Shown here: positions 8,329-17,231 of the stretch, piece after piece | Layout of the letters: every line of letters begins with the position of its first letter | Numbering within the stretch: position 1 is the first letter of the stretch | Assembly: GCA_021788625.1 (NCBI GenBank) | Contig: JAJYKL010000003.1 | Span: forward strand, 1 to 64,000 | DNA length: 64,000 nt | From: Chloroflexota bacterium | GTDB lineage: Bacteria; Chloroflexota; Anaerolineae; J036; Brachytrichaceae | Direction of reading: 5' to 3' | The notes under the pieces: generated by a model | The model's database searches: none | Told to the model about the DNA's origin: nothing | The model's input: only the letters and a program-made list of their open reading frames with translations | Position numbers and translations under genes: made by a program

Positions 8329-8997
8329 ATGCCGAGGGTATTGCTTGTTGAAGACGAAGCGACATTACGCGACCTGGTGGCTCAATACCTGAGACGCGAG
8401 GGATTCGAGGTCAGCACAACCGGGAACGGCGACGAAGCACTCGATCTGGCGCGTAATGAACCACCCGACGTATGCGTTTTCGACGTCATGTTGCCTGGCA
8501 TGGATGGGCTGTCTTTGTGCCGCATCCTGCGTAAGGAATCCGAAGTACCCATTCTTCTGCTCACCGCACGCGGCGCGGAGATTGACCGGGTGATTGGTCT
8601 GGAGAGTGGCGCCGACGATTACATCGTCAAGCCGTTCAGTCTACCGGAACTGGTAGCGCGAATGCGGGCCGCTCTGCGACGGGTGCCCAAGCCTCACAGC
8701 GACCGCCTGCAGGCTGGCGATCTAGTCATGGACCTGACGGCACGTCGTGTGTTCCTGGTAGACCGTGAGATCAAACTGAGTCACAAGGAATTCGAACTGC
8801 TGGCCACTCTGATGCGTAACAAAGGTGCTGTGCTCACGCGTGAATTCCTCATCACCCAGGTATGGGGTTTTGACTTCGAAGGTGATCCGCGCACGGTGGA
8901 TGTTCATATGCGCTGGCTGCGTGAGAAGCTGGAGAAAGATCCTTCACACCCTGAGCGGTTACAGACCGTTCGGGGGGTGGGATATCGGATTGATTAA
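8329..8997 (+). CDS. OmpR/PhoB-family response regulator
   Basis: A 222-residue two-component regulator. The receiver has DE at residues 9-10, phosphoacceptor Asp52 in FDVMLPGMDG, the LLTARGAE Thr and the KPFS lysine. The C-terminal winged helix is intact: ELLATLMRNKGAVLTREFLITQVWGFDFEGDPRTVDVHMRWLREK, ending RLQTVRGVGYRID. By position behind pstSCAB-phoU it is the likely PhoB/PhoP equivalent and candidate ligand of the 11-bp repeats before pstS (inference). No PhoR-type histidine kinase follows; the next gene is unrelated and on the other strand. No good Shine-Dalgarno precedes the ATG. Confidence 0.9.
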   Translation: MPRVLLVEDEATLRDLVAQYLRREGFEVSTTGNGDEALDLARNEPPDVCVFDVMLPGMDGLSLCRILRKESEVPILLLTARGAEIDRVIGLESGADDYIVKPFSLPELVARMRAALRRVPKPHSDRLQAGDLVMDLTARRVFLVDREIKLSHKEFELLATLMRNKGAVLTREFLITQVWGFDFEGDPRTVDVHMRWLREKLEKDPSHPERLQTVRGVGYRID

Positions 8998-9120
8998 CGC
9001 GCCTTCTGCTTTATTTCATATTTCCCGGCTGGCCAGCCCGCTAACCGAGCTGTCCTATCGGCCACGTATCGGCCACGACGGAGTGCGCATTATGCAGATC
9101 GACTCTCAAAAACGACTGGG

Positions 9121-9795
9121 CTATGCCACCTGAGGCACACCCCGGCGGATGGGTATCACTGGCAGCGCTTCGACCTGCTGCCGGTTGAGCTGGAGGAAGA
9201 TGCTCCGGTCATGCATCTCGCGGATTGCCTTGATCGGGATCGACACGTCGCGCTGCCCCCACAAATGACCTTCCCGCATCACAATATGAGTAATGTGGCC
9301 TGTATCCAGGTGGACCTGGAGCTCGTCTACGTGGCCCACGCGGCCGTCCGTCGCCTCGATGGACGTCCTACGCCGGATAAAAAGTTCGCCGGCTGGAATC
9401 TGCTGATGTTCGATGACCAACGGGGCTATCGGCAAGGCATAAGGCCAAAACATGTATGCCCCAGACCCGTAACCATACGAACTCGCCCCAAAACTGGCTG
9501 GATAACTGGAAGACCATTTATCTTCCATTAACTCTGTCTTGATGAATGGCTCCATTCGCTCCAGCTCGGTGCTGGTACAGCTTAGACGGATAATTCCATT
9601 CGACGAATCTGCCATCGTCGCAAGTGGCACAATAAACACATTGTGCGGATTCGTCGCCGACCTGACCACAATTTCAACCACCTTGTCGTAAAAGGGGTTG
9701 ACCAGCACTCCGGTCGATTGGCCATACTTGCCATCCATACACCAGACATCTGCGTCGATGGGAATGATCCTATCTGCGGCCCCCAACATTTTCAT
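9121..9795 (-). CDS. PRC-barrel domain protein
   Basis: A 224-residue protein from the ATG at 9795, which follows GGGAGGGAG at good spacing. No signal peptide. It resembles the two-part PRC-barrel proteins: an N-terminal barrel (DADVWCMDGKYGQSTGVLVNPFYDKVVEIVVR) and a second one (EATDGRVGHVDELQVHLDTGHITHIVMREGHLWGQRDVSIPIKAI), with a Gly/Tyr-rich linker between. PRC barrels are small beta folds found in ribosome-maturation and photosynthetic reaction-centre proteins; in stand-alone stress-associated proteins their job is unknown. Single gene with no evident partners. Confidence 0.7.
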   Translation of the reverse strand: MKMLGAADRIIPIDADVWCMDGKYGQSTGVLVNPFYDKVVEIVVRSATNPHNVFIVPLATMADSSNGIIRLSCTSTELERMEPFIKTELMEDKWSSSYPASFGASSYGYGSGAYMFWPYALPIAPLVIEHQQIPAGELFIRRRTSIEATDGRVGHVDELQVHLDTGHITHIVMREGHLWGQRDVSIPIKAIREMHDRSIFLQLNRQQVEALPVIPIRRGVPQVA

Positions 9796-10164
9796 ATAAA
9801 CTCCCTCCCACAACACACCTTAATAACCAATCTCCCCCAAAGCGAATCATCACTAGAACCCGTTCGACTGCTCATGGCCTCGTCACGTCGAATCCGCTAC
9901 TTGTTACCTGTTACTGTAGACCACACGGTTAACCTATTCAAGAGTCATAACGCTTAGCCTCGTACGCTGAATCGCTTATCGTGTGAGCTTCCAGGTTACT
10001 TAGAGAATTCAGCGCTTTTTACGCTTGTGTGGCCAGCACGACTGGCGCCACCGCGTTGCTTAGTTACCTGTGATCACTATGGTAGGTGCATCAAACCAGT
10101 CGAGGTGCACGCTGGTCAATTCGATGTTCATCCTATTTGGTGTACGTGATAAACTGGCATCAGC
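9796..10164. other. Divergent intergenic region, no recognised feature
   Basis: A 369-bp spacer between the PRC-barrel gene and the transglycosylase gene. I see no ORF, tRNA or strong hairpin; promoters for both genes presumably lie here. Confidence 0.5.
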
Positions 10165-12696
10165 ATGACAAAACTGCCAGAGGATACACGACATAACTGC
10201 AGACTCTGGAATCACTTCTGCATAGCGGTGCTGTGGGTTTGCGCAGTGGGCTTGCTGGCTGCCTGTACATTGAAGGACAGGCCATCAGCTCCGAATGATA
10301 ATGGCTCATCTACTACGTCACCCACCTTTATCCCCAAAATCACTTTCATCTCTCCGACCATTACGCCGACTGAAACATCCACGCCCACCCCTGCGCCGAC
10401 GGCTACGCCTGATGCGCCCACATTGATCCGCCAGGCTCAACAGGTTGCCTTGAACGGCGATGACCGGCAAGCCATCGCGCTCTATCAGCAGGCATTGGCC
10501 ATGCTGCCCGACTCGCGTGGTGAACAGGCGCAGCGCATCCGTTACGCCGAAGGCCTGTGCCAGATCGACGATGGCGACCCGGCAGGAGCGCTCAATACCT
10601 TTACAGCGCTCATCTCCGACACGGTCAGTGGTGCAACGGTCACCGGTACCGTCAGCACGGACGCCAGTGTGATGTTGGGTCGTGCTGCCGCTGAGGTGGG
10701 TGATCAGGCAGACGCGATTGCGCGGTTCAGCGCGGCGCTTAGCGCGGATAACCCAATCTCGCCATACCTGGAGCTGTGGATCGGAAATGCCTACATAGCG
10801 GCCAGCCAGCCGATCAGTGCCATCGTGCCATATCAGCTTGCCGTGGAGGGTGCCTCAAACCTGTCTCAGGAGGTCACACGGCGTGAGAAGCTGGCACTGG
10901 CGAATCAACTCACTGGTCACTACAACGAGGCGCTGGCACAATATGACACCATTCTGAGCCTATCGAAGATCGCTGCTTACCGTGCGCGCATCGAGTGGGA
11001 GTCGGCGCAGGTGCTGGTGGTTTTGGGCCAGCGTAACGAAGCCCACCGGCGTATGCTCGACGTGGTCACGAATTATCCGACAACAGGAGCTGCCTTCTCT
11101 GCATTGCAGGCCCTGCTCCAGGATGGCTATCCCGTCGATGATCTGCATCGCGGCATCGTGGACTATTACAACGACTCCAACCTGGCAGCCCAGCAGGCAT
11201 TCCGGCGCGCCATCCAGACTGGCGTTCACATGAATGAGATTCGATATTGGGCGGCCCGCAACTATATTGCCATGAATGATGCGGTGGACGCCTATCGCAA
11301 CCTGAATCAGATCATCGCCACAGGCCCTGGTTCGCCGCGTTATGGAGATGCACTGATCGAGAAGGGCGATCTTCTCGCCGCCAGTAAAGACCTCGATGAT
11401 GCCACCGTAGCCTACAGGTTATTGCCTACTACCGCACCCCATGATCCGCAGGCGCCGCTGGCCCTGCAAAAAATCGGTTGGATGTTCGAGCGTGCCTCGA
11501 TGATTGAACAGTCCGCACAGAGCTATCTGGCGGCCTATGCTGCTTATCCCAGCGCAGACGGAGCAGCCGAATCGCTTCTACGTGGTGTCATCGCTTTGCA
11601 TCGACTGGGTCGCGATCAGGAAGCCATCAGCCAGACACAAATTCTACTCACCAATGATCCCTCCAATGCTGTCTCCGGCATGGCTCAACTCTGGCTGGGC
11701 AAGTTACAGATCGCTGCAGGGCAGACGGTGAGCGGACAGGCGACATTGAACGACCTGGTGGCACACGAGCCTGACGACTATGCAGGCACGCGCGCTGCAG
11801 AACTGTCAGCCAATCCAACCGGCATGCCGCTCTCCAAGCCCTTTACTCAGGTTATTACATCCACGCCTGATACAGAAGCCCGTGAACAGGCGCAGGCCGA
11901 GACGTGGTTACGCGTTCGACTGGATATCAGTGGGACGGTGAACGTGCGTGCGCTACAGCCGGCTGTGATAAATGACCCGCGATTTGCCCGCGGCAATGCG
12001 CTATGGCGGATGGGGTTGAGGGATGACGCGGCTACCGAATTTGACGCACTGATTACCGCCCATTATCGCGATGCGCTGGCGATGTATCAGCTCGCACTGT
12101 ACTACCGTGACATCGGGCTTTACCGTTCATCAATCGAGGCTGCAGATGCCCTGATGAGGGTGACGAATGCACATACCATCGCCGAGACGCCTCCCTTCAT
12201 CGCCAAACTGGTCTACCCGGTCTATTACCCGGACCTCATTGCGGCCGACGCAAGCGAATATCACGTAGACCCCCTCATGGTGGCCAGCCTGATTCGGCAG
12301 GAAAGCCTGTTTGAAGCATTCGCCGAATCAAGCGCGACTGCGTCCGGGTTGATGCAGATCATGCCCGCTACCGGAGATGGCATCCACATCGCGCTGGACT
12401 GGCCGCCCAATTACACCACCCATGACCTGACACGACCTTATGTAAGCATCCGCTTTGGCACGTATTACATCGCGCGGCAGGCCGCTGCGCTAAAGGGAGA
12501 TTGGTACGGTGCCCTGGCGGCCTACAATGGTGGGCCAGGCATGGCTGCCAGGTGGCGCGATCGTACGGGTGGCGACCCTGACATCCTGTATATGACCATG
12601 CCACTGGACGGCAGCGGTTATCTGGAGACGCAGACCTACATCCGCAAAGTCACCACCAACTACGCCATCTACCATCGCCTGTATGCAGGCAACTAA
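10165..12696 (+). CDS. TPR-containing lytic murein transglycosylase (Slt-type lipoprotein)
   Basis: An 843-residue envelope protein that should cleave the MurNAc-GlcNAc bond of peptidoglycan. The signal peptide ends in lipobox LLAAC with Cys34, then a Ser/Thr/Pro linker (STPTPAPTATPDAPT). Residues about 85-660 are helical tetratricopeptide-like repeats (QAIALYQQALAMLPDS, EALAQYDTILSLSK). The C-terminal SLT domain, about 695-825, has the catalytic Glu713 in RQESLFEAF, then ASGLMQIMPATG and AALKGDWYGALAAYNGGPG, all diagnostic of family-1 transglycosylases. The architecture matches E. coli Slt70, which has a helical ring before the catalytic domain. Monocistronic. Confidence 0.92.
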   Translation: MTKLPEDTRHNCRLWNHFCIAVLWVCAVGLLAACTLKDRPSAPNDNGSSTTSPTFIPKITFISPTITPTETSTPTPAPTATPDAPTLIRQAQQVALNGDDRQAIALYQQALAMLPDSRGEQAQRIRYAEGLCQIDDGDPAGALNTFTALISDTVSGATVTGTVSTDASVMLGRAAAEVGDQADAIARFSAALSADNPISPYLELWIGNAYIAASQPISAIVPYQLAVEGASNLSQEVTRREKLALANQLTGHYNEALAQYDTILSLSKIAAYRARIEWESAQVLVVLGQRNEAHRRMLDVVTNYPTTGAAFSALQALLQDGYPVDDLHRGIVDYYNDSNLAAQQAFRRAIQTGVHMNEIRYWAARNYIAMNDAVDAYRNLNQIIATGPGSPRYGDALIEKGDLLAASKDLDDATVAYRLLPTTAPHDPQAPLALQKIGWMFERASMIEQSAQSYLAAYAAYPSADGAAESLLRGVIALHRLGRDQEAISQTQILLTNDPSNAVSGMAQLWLGKLQIAAGQTVSGQATLNDLVAHEPDDYAGTRAAELSANPTGMPLSKPFTQVITSTPDTEAREQAQAETWLRVRLDISGTVNVRALQPAVINDPRFARGNALWRMGLRDDAATEFDALITAHYRDALAMYQLALYYRDIGLYRSSIEAADALMRVTNAHTIAETPPFIAKLVYPVYYPDLIAADASEYHVDPLMVASLIRQESLFEAFAESSATASGLMQIMPATGDGIHIALDWPPNYTTHDLTRPYVSIRFGTYYIARQAAALKGDWYGALAAYNGGPGMAARWRDRTGGDPDILYMTMPLDGSGYLETQTYIRKVTTNYAIYHRLYAGN

Positions 12697-12700
12697 CGCC

Positions 12701-13702
12701 TCACTTGCCTGGTGTATCGGTCACATCCGGGTTATCAACTGCTTGTAAAGGGACTGCGTTCGCCGGTGGGGTGATGGCAATGTTGGCGTTGAAGTCGTAC
12801 ATATGGATGTTCACCGTGAAGCTGGCTTTCTGTGGTGGTTTGTCATTAGTCGAGATGTCGAGGGTCAGCTCGATGCGATGGATATAACCATCGTCGCATA
12901 ATGAAAACTGGGCTGTCGCATTATCAATGGTGCTCAGGTCCTGCACGCCGGGGAGTGTGCCGGCATTCAGTGCAGTCAATGCTTTGGCGGCTTCGGTCTT
13001 ATCTCCACTCAAAACATCACACTTTTGTCCATCCACACTGTCGCTTCCGCTGACTTTAAAGCTACCCAACTGCACATCACTGTTGCCCAGCGAGCTAAGA
13101 AAATCAGAAACCTGAAATGGTGGTGTGATCGCGTCACTCTCCTGTCCCTCAAGCACATACCACCTGTTTTCTGTTGCACCTAATAGACTGACTGGCCCAT
13201 GCACATAACTCTTTCCGTCTGCAACAATCGCTTCAACGCCAGCCTCCGGTTCCACACCCAATAAAGAGCTGAGAAAGCCCTTAAGGGTATAGTGGGAGTT
13301 GGCGCCTTTGAAATCACCGGTGAGGACAAATAGCGATGTCTCGGGGCTGTTAGGGTTATTCTCATCGCTGGAGAGCCCCAGCGCACCTTTGCCTTTCATT
13401 TCCATGTCGGAACGGTAGGCACTCGCGGCGCCAAACTTCATGAGTGCGTTACCGAGTGGGGAATCGCTCTGATCATTACCCGCTGTACTGCCATGGGTGG
13501 GCATGATGGTGCCTTCTGCCACAGTGCTGGCAGTAGCTGCACGGGTGGAAGCGGGAGCGGTTGCAGTAGCGTTGGCCAAGCTCCCCTCGACTGCGGTTGT
13601 AGAGGTTTGCGCGGGCAAAGGCATGGATAAACTCGAACTGCACGCCACCAGCATGAATGCCGGGATCACTAAACCAGCCATGAACCGTATACTGCTATTC
13701 AT
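12701..13702 (-). CDS. Putative LppX/LprG-like lipoprotein
   Basis: A 333-residue lipoprotein from ATG 13702; signal MNSSIRFMAGLVIPAFMLVAC with lipid-attached Cys21, then a Thr/Ala-rich linker to about residue 75. The domain that follows (SAYRSDMEMKG, SHYTLKG, ADGKSYVHGP, RWYVLEGQ, GSDSVDGQKCDVLSG, FSLCDDGYIHRIELTLDI) has the alternating strand layout of the LolA/LppX_LprAFG fold used by lipoproteins that carry lipids across the envelope. The fold call is by pattern only. It converges with the transglycosylase gene, 4 bp apart, with no recognisable terminator between. Confidence 0.6.
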   Translation of the reverse strand: MNSSIRFMAGLVIPAFMLVACSSSLSMPLPAQTSTTAVEGSLANATATAPASTRAATASTVAEGTIMPTHGSTAGNDQSDSPLGNALMKFGAASAYRSDMEMKGKGALGLSSDENNPNSPETSLFVLTGDFKGANSHYTLKGFLSSLLGVEPEAGVEAIVADGKSYVHGPVSLLGATENRWYVLEGQESDAITPPFQVSDFLSSLGNSDVQLGSFKVSGSDSVDGQKCDVLSGDKTEAAKALTALNAGTLPGVQDLSTIDNATAQFSLCDDGYIHRIELTLDISTNDKPPQKASFTVNIHMYDFNANIAITPPANAVPLQAVDNPDVTDTPGK

Positions 13703-14093
13703 TTCTTCATCCTTGCACGCTAATGTGCCTGATTCCCGTATCAGACTCCCAACTTGGTTCAGTCTATCCTGCGAATAGGGAGATTGCATCGCCGAATGCT
13801 GGATGCTTGCGTTCGATGCAATCGAATAACTGCCTTGCTGCCTATTATCCTCAGGTTCTGACGGCGTGCGGGCGGGCGTTCCATCGTATCCCCCTCCGGT
13901 AAACAAGGCAGGTGGCAGATGATGGCTTATGCAGTATGCCTCGCGTCTCAAACTTTACACCGGCGCCACGTGAAAGCTGAAGCGATATTTGGCGCGACAA
14001 TGGGACCCATTCACACCGTCTAACAAAGTCTATGGACTGGAGCGCAGTGGCCTGCACAACCGTTTCCGGATTTTACGCTTAAGGTCGAATGGC
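13703..14093. other. Intergenic, no recognised feature
   Basis: A 391-bp stretch upstream of the minus-strand lipoprotein. No convincing ORF or RNA was seen. The segment near 13790-13830 contains GATTGCATCGCCGAAT and TTCGATGCAATCGAAT, a loose inverted pair around GATGCAATC of unknown meaning. Confidence 0.4.
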
Positions 14094-14336
14094 TCACGGG
14101 CATTCAAAATTAGCCGCGAGTTGCTTAGCCTGGTGGGCCAGGTCCGCAGCCTGCTTATCGAACATGGCTGCTTTTGCTTTCGTATCGTTTAGTGCCTTGG
14201 TTGATCTATATGCCTGCACTTGAGCAATTGACGTAGCTGTGTCAATGTCGTTCGTTGTGTACCTCGGTAATGGGGTTCCTGTCTTGTTGGCAGAAACGGC
14301 GGTCTGAAGTTCCTTCAGGTTCGTCTGAACAGTCAC
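14094..14336 (-). pseudogene. C-terminal fragment of a helical envelope protein
   Basis: An 80-codon frame read from a GTG. The sequence (NLKELQTAVSANKTG, DIDTATSIAQVQAYRSTKALNDTKAKAAMFDKQAADLAHQAKQLAANF) is strongly helical, coiled-coil-like and rich in Ala/Lys/Gln. In-frame codons continue upstream of the GTG for about ten residues (NDLNGVTTDVV) to the point where the LysM lipoprotein frame stops, in a different frame. It looks like the tail of another gene joined to the truncated LysM gene. A small independent protein is possible but lacks a clear RBS. Confidence 0.5.
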
Positions 14337-14356
14337 AACATCCGTTGTAACACCGT

Positions 14357-14746
14357 TCAGATCATTTTAAGGGTGTATCCCAAAGCATCCAGCGCGTAAT
14401 CGTTATTTTCGACACTCGTCTCAGGTCGCAGCCCGAAGTGGAAGGCGATGCCGAAAAAGGTGTCGCCGGATTGCACGGTGTAGGTAATAAAGCCGCGTGA
14501 CGTGGGCGTTGCGGTAATGTTATCCACGGTGCTGGAGATATGAGTCATCAATGGTTGTGGACGGCTGACAATAACGTCACCTGTAATGGGGGTTGAATGA
14601 ACAACGGTGGCTTTGCCTTCTGCCGTGGAGGTCATTGCAGGTCGTGTTGGAGACGAGCAGCCCTGCAACAACCCCAGCAGGAAGATCAAGCCGACCCGGT
14701 ATATCTGTGATTTGTCAACGTCGCCGATTGATAAAATCCCAACCAT
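14357..14746 (-). CDS. LysM-domain lipoprotein, probably truncated
   Basis: A 129-residue product from ATG 14746. Lipobox LLQGC with Cys30, then a Ser/Thr linker and one LysM motif (YTVQSGDTFFGIAFHFGLRPET) from about residue 90. LysM binds N-acetylglucosamine-containing wall polymers. The domain stops at DALGYTLKMI; the closing part of LysM and any further repeat or catalytic domain are missing, and the next bases belong to a different reading frame. It lies 41 bp behind the subtilase gene on the same strand and may be cotranscribed. Confidence 0.65.
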   Translation of the reverse strand: MVGILSIGDVDKSQIYRVGLIFLLGLLQGCSSPTRPAMTSTAEGKATVVHSTPITGDVIVSRPQPLMTHISSTVDNITATPTSRGFITYTVQSGDTFFGIAFHFGLRPETSVENNDYALDALGYTLKMI

Positions 14747-14787
14747 CTCAACTTCTCTGTCGGTCAAGAGGTATTTGCCTCCAATGG

Positions 14788-16404
14788 CTATCTGGATACG
14801 AATGGCAGGTAGCTATAGCTGGCCGGGGTCGGGGTGAGAGTTGGCATTGGCGTGATCGTAGGGACACTCGTTGCCGTTGGTATCGGTAAACCTTGTACGG
14901 ATATGCTGAACAGTTGATTGATTGCCTCACACCCACCATCGGCGACGTGAATGTTGAAAGAGTAGGTGCCTGGCTGGGTTGGACTGCCATAGATCAAACC
15001 CCAGCTAGTCATGCTCAAACCAGGCGGTAAAGCTCCGGAAGATATGGTGAAGGTCGTGAGCGCGGTGCCTCCGAAGGTATCAATCGTCTGACTGTAATCA
15101 TTTCCTGTATTGCCTGCCGGAAGCGCGTTGGTCGTAAATCGCAGAATCGCGTTGTTGACATTGAGCCGCCCCCATCCGTAGTTGCCATCCCAGCCGGTTG
15201 GTATATCCACCGTGTTCAGTAACTCGGATGCTATCTGATTGCCAGAACAGGCGGGGAACAGTGACCAAACGAGCCCCGCAGCACCAGCAACATGCGGACT
15301 GGCCATCGACGTGCCATTCATAATAGTGTAAGGCGGATAAAGGTACCAGGTCGGGACCGTTGACATGATGGACACACCCGGTGCGGCAATGTCTCCGTAC
15401 TGGGAGAACGATGCCGGAATATCGGACGAGTCCGTAGCCGATACCGATACCACGTCCGGTAACGCCGCGGGGTAGCCTGGTAGACCAGGGCCACTGTTGC
15501 CGGAGGCAGCAACAACCAGGTCACCCATGGCCTGAGCATCACTCACCGCCTGGGCGATTATTGAAGAATAGGCGGGGCTCCCCAGGCTAAGGTTGATAAC
15601 AGTGCTCGCTCCATATTGTTGGCCCCAGTAGGCAGCGTATTCGATCCCGTCTGCCAAGTTGCTGTTCGTGGCATTGCCGTTCGAATCCGCTACTTTGACC
15701 GCCAGAACCTCGCAATCGTAACAAAGACCCGCAACCCCTATCCCGTTATTTGTATCGGCTGCAGCGATGCCTGCCACGTGTGTGCCATGTCCGTTGTCAT
15801 CGTAGGGATCGGTATTACCGTCCACAAAGTTATAGCCATTGATCAGGTAAACCGGCCGGTCCGGGTGGTCGTAATCGATACCGGTATCCACGACTGCGAT
15901 CCACACATTCGGACTGCCGCTGCCCTCGTCCCAAGCGGCTGGGGCCTGTATCGTTTGCATTCCCCACTGGTAAGCGAAATACGTATCATCAGGTAGATAA
16001 GTCGCATGCAAGGTTCGATCTTTTTCGACTACTTCTGCCTCGGGCATCCTGGCCAGTCGACTCATGACCTGATCGGCATTTTGGCCCACTGGCACAGGCA
16101 CCTTCCACCAACGCTTCACTACCAGGCCCACAGCCCCTCGGTATCCCAGTGCCTGCAGACGGGTCTTGAAATCAGCTGCGGTGATGCCTTTCCTGCGTTT
16201 GACCAGGACAGCCGGACCCTGTTTTGCCGATTGACGCGTATGAGGCGGGGCAGGAGGACTTCCACTTACCCGATACGGGGCAGGCAGACAGCGTCCATCA
16301 TCTGTACTGAGGCAGGGAGAAACTGCATGGACGGACCCGGAAACAAGGAAAATGGTGATAAATCCCACAACAAGCGCAGCAAAAACACGGTGATGAACAC
16401 TCAT
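14788..16404 (-). CDS. Secreted subtilisin-like serine protease (S8 family)
   Basis: A 538-residue secreted protease. A Sec signal peptide (hydrophobic run VFAALVVGFITIFLV, cleavage after SVHA) precedes a propeptide-like segment ending near residue 125. The S8 catalytic triad is complete: Asp173 in VVDTGID, His209 in GHGTHVAG and Ser366 in NGTSMASPHVAG, with the oxyanion Asn in AASGNSG. After the catalytic domain come an Ig-like putative-Ig segment (LPAGNTGNDYSQTI through YSFNIHVADGG), a Thr/Pro linker and the terminal SYSYLPFVSR. That last tail resembles the hydrophobic/basic C-terminus on many secreted Chloroflexota proteins (recollection, not searched). Confidence 0.92.
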   Translation of the reverse strand: MSVHHRVFAALVVGFITIFLVSGSVHAVSPCLSTDDGRCLPAPYRVSGSPPAPPHTRQSAKQGPAVLVKRRKGITAADFKTRLQALGYRGAVGLVVKRWWKVPVPVGQNADQVMSRLARMPEAEVVEKDRTLHATYLPDDTYFAYQWGMQTIQAPAAWDEGSGSPNVWIAVVDTGIDYDHPDRPVYLINGYNFVDGNTDPYDDNGHGTHVAGIAAADTNNGIGVAGLCYDCEVLAVKVADSNGNATNSNLADGIEYAAYWGQQYGASTVINLSLGSPAYSSIIAQAVSDAQAMGDLVVAASGNSGPGLPGYPAALPDVVSVSATDSSDIPASFSQYGDIAAPGVSIMSTVPTWYLYPPYTIMNGTSMASPHVAGAAGLVWSLFPACSGNQIASELLNTVDIPTGWDGNYGWGRLNVNNAILRFTTNALPAGNTGNDYSQTIDTFGGTALTTFTISSGALPPGLSMTSWGLIYGSPTQPGTYSFNIHVADGGCEAINQLFSISVQGLPIPTATSVPTITPMPTLTPTPASYSYLPFVSR

Positions 16405-17042
16405 GGCGATACCTCAGCATCTCAGGTATCTGGCACGGACTTAGGCTGTGCAGTACAGTTATAGCGCAGCCCTGCAAGGGGAGAACCACGAAAAGCAAAC
16501 CAGCCAGGTATATCCGTCTGTAAAAAATACACAGTGTGAACAATTTCTCAGTAATATTGCCTGTTTACATAGTTGTGACGATTTTCCTCGCCGCCACGCT
16601 TGATGCAAAAATGCATTGCGCTATTGGCTACACATTACCAACATTATGTCTGGTTGAATCCACAAACGATAAACACCCTCTCCCTGGAATTAACGTGGGG
16701 TTGCGGGATGGTGATTGAGTCATTATATAGCGAATAAATGAGAGGTTCGCGGCATTCATGGTGAGCGTTCATGGTGAGCCTGCCGTCCTTCGACAAACTC
16801 AGGATGATCATGGTGAGCCAGCCGAACCATCCTTCGACAAGCTCAGGATAAATGCCCAATACTTTGCATTCAATCGCGAGCCGGTCTGGAGGCGTCCTGG
16901 CCAGCATCGAGCTCCTCTGTGAGATGTGCCACATCCATGATGGCGTGCTTCTTTCGCCGGATGGCCATCTAATTGGCGTACATGTCTGGGGGATCCACTG
17001 GTCCTGGGTTCAATAGCGTTTTGTGTCAGGCTACTCGAGCCA
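16405..17042. other. Gene-free region between the subtilase and tRNA-Leu
   Basis: About 640 bp with no supported gene. It contains the two short repeats listed at 16770-16850. A short + strand frame at 16536-16718 lacks RBS and recognisable sequence. Confidence 0.55.
16770..16850. repeat. Two tandem copies of a dispersed 'CCTTCGACAAGCTCAGGA' repeat
   Basis: Copy 1 (16770-16806) and copy 2 (16809-16850) both read CATGGTGAGCC..., then CCTTCGACAAACTCAGGAT or CCTTCGACAAGCTCAGGAT. A third partial start (TTCATGGTGAGC) lies at 16756. The core is a short interspersed sequence that I recall from many bacterial and metagenomic genomes, often in tandem pairs between genes; it is not an insertion sequence with its own transposase. 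Confidence 0.7.
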
Positions 17043-17070
17043 TTGACTGGCAGTTGGTTTGCCCTATACT
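17043..17070 (+). promoter_or_regulatory. Promoter of tRNA-Leu
   Basis: TTGACT (17043-17048), 16-bp spacer and TATACT (17065-17070), ending 14 nt before the mature tRNA 5' end. Near-consensus sigma-70 type. Confidence 0.75.
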
Positions 17071-17084
17071 AAACCACTGCAAAA

Positions 17085-17166
17085 GCCGAAGTGGCGGAAC
17101 TGGCAGACGCGCACGACTCAAAATCGTGTTCCGCAAGGAGTGTGGGTTCGATTCCCACCTTCGGCA
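17085..17166 (+). tRNA. tRNA-Leu (CAA)
   Basis: Cloverleaf with acceptor GCCGAAG/CTTCGGC, anticodon stem CACGA/TCGTG around loop CTCAAAA (anticodon CAA), a long class II variable arm (TTCCGCAAGGA) and T-arm GTGGG/CCCAC with TTCGATT. Discriminator A at 17166; CCA is not encoded. A near-consensus promoter and a strong terminator flank it. Confidence 0.96.
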
Positions 17167-17171
17167 TAAAA

Positions 17172-17202
17172 ACAGGCGGTACGCTGGAAGCGTACCGCCT
17201 GT
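17172..17202 (+). terminator. Intrinsic terminator of tRNA-Leu
   Basis: A perfect 14-bp stem (ACAGGCGGTACGCT with AGCGTACCGCCTGT) around a GGA loop, followed by TTTAT. It may also serve the convergent lipoprotein gene ending at 17232. Confidence 0.85.
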
Positions 17203-17231
17203 TTTATAAGGAGGTTACGATCGACTGGTGC

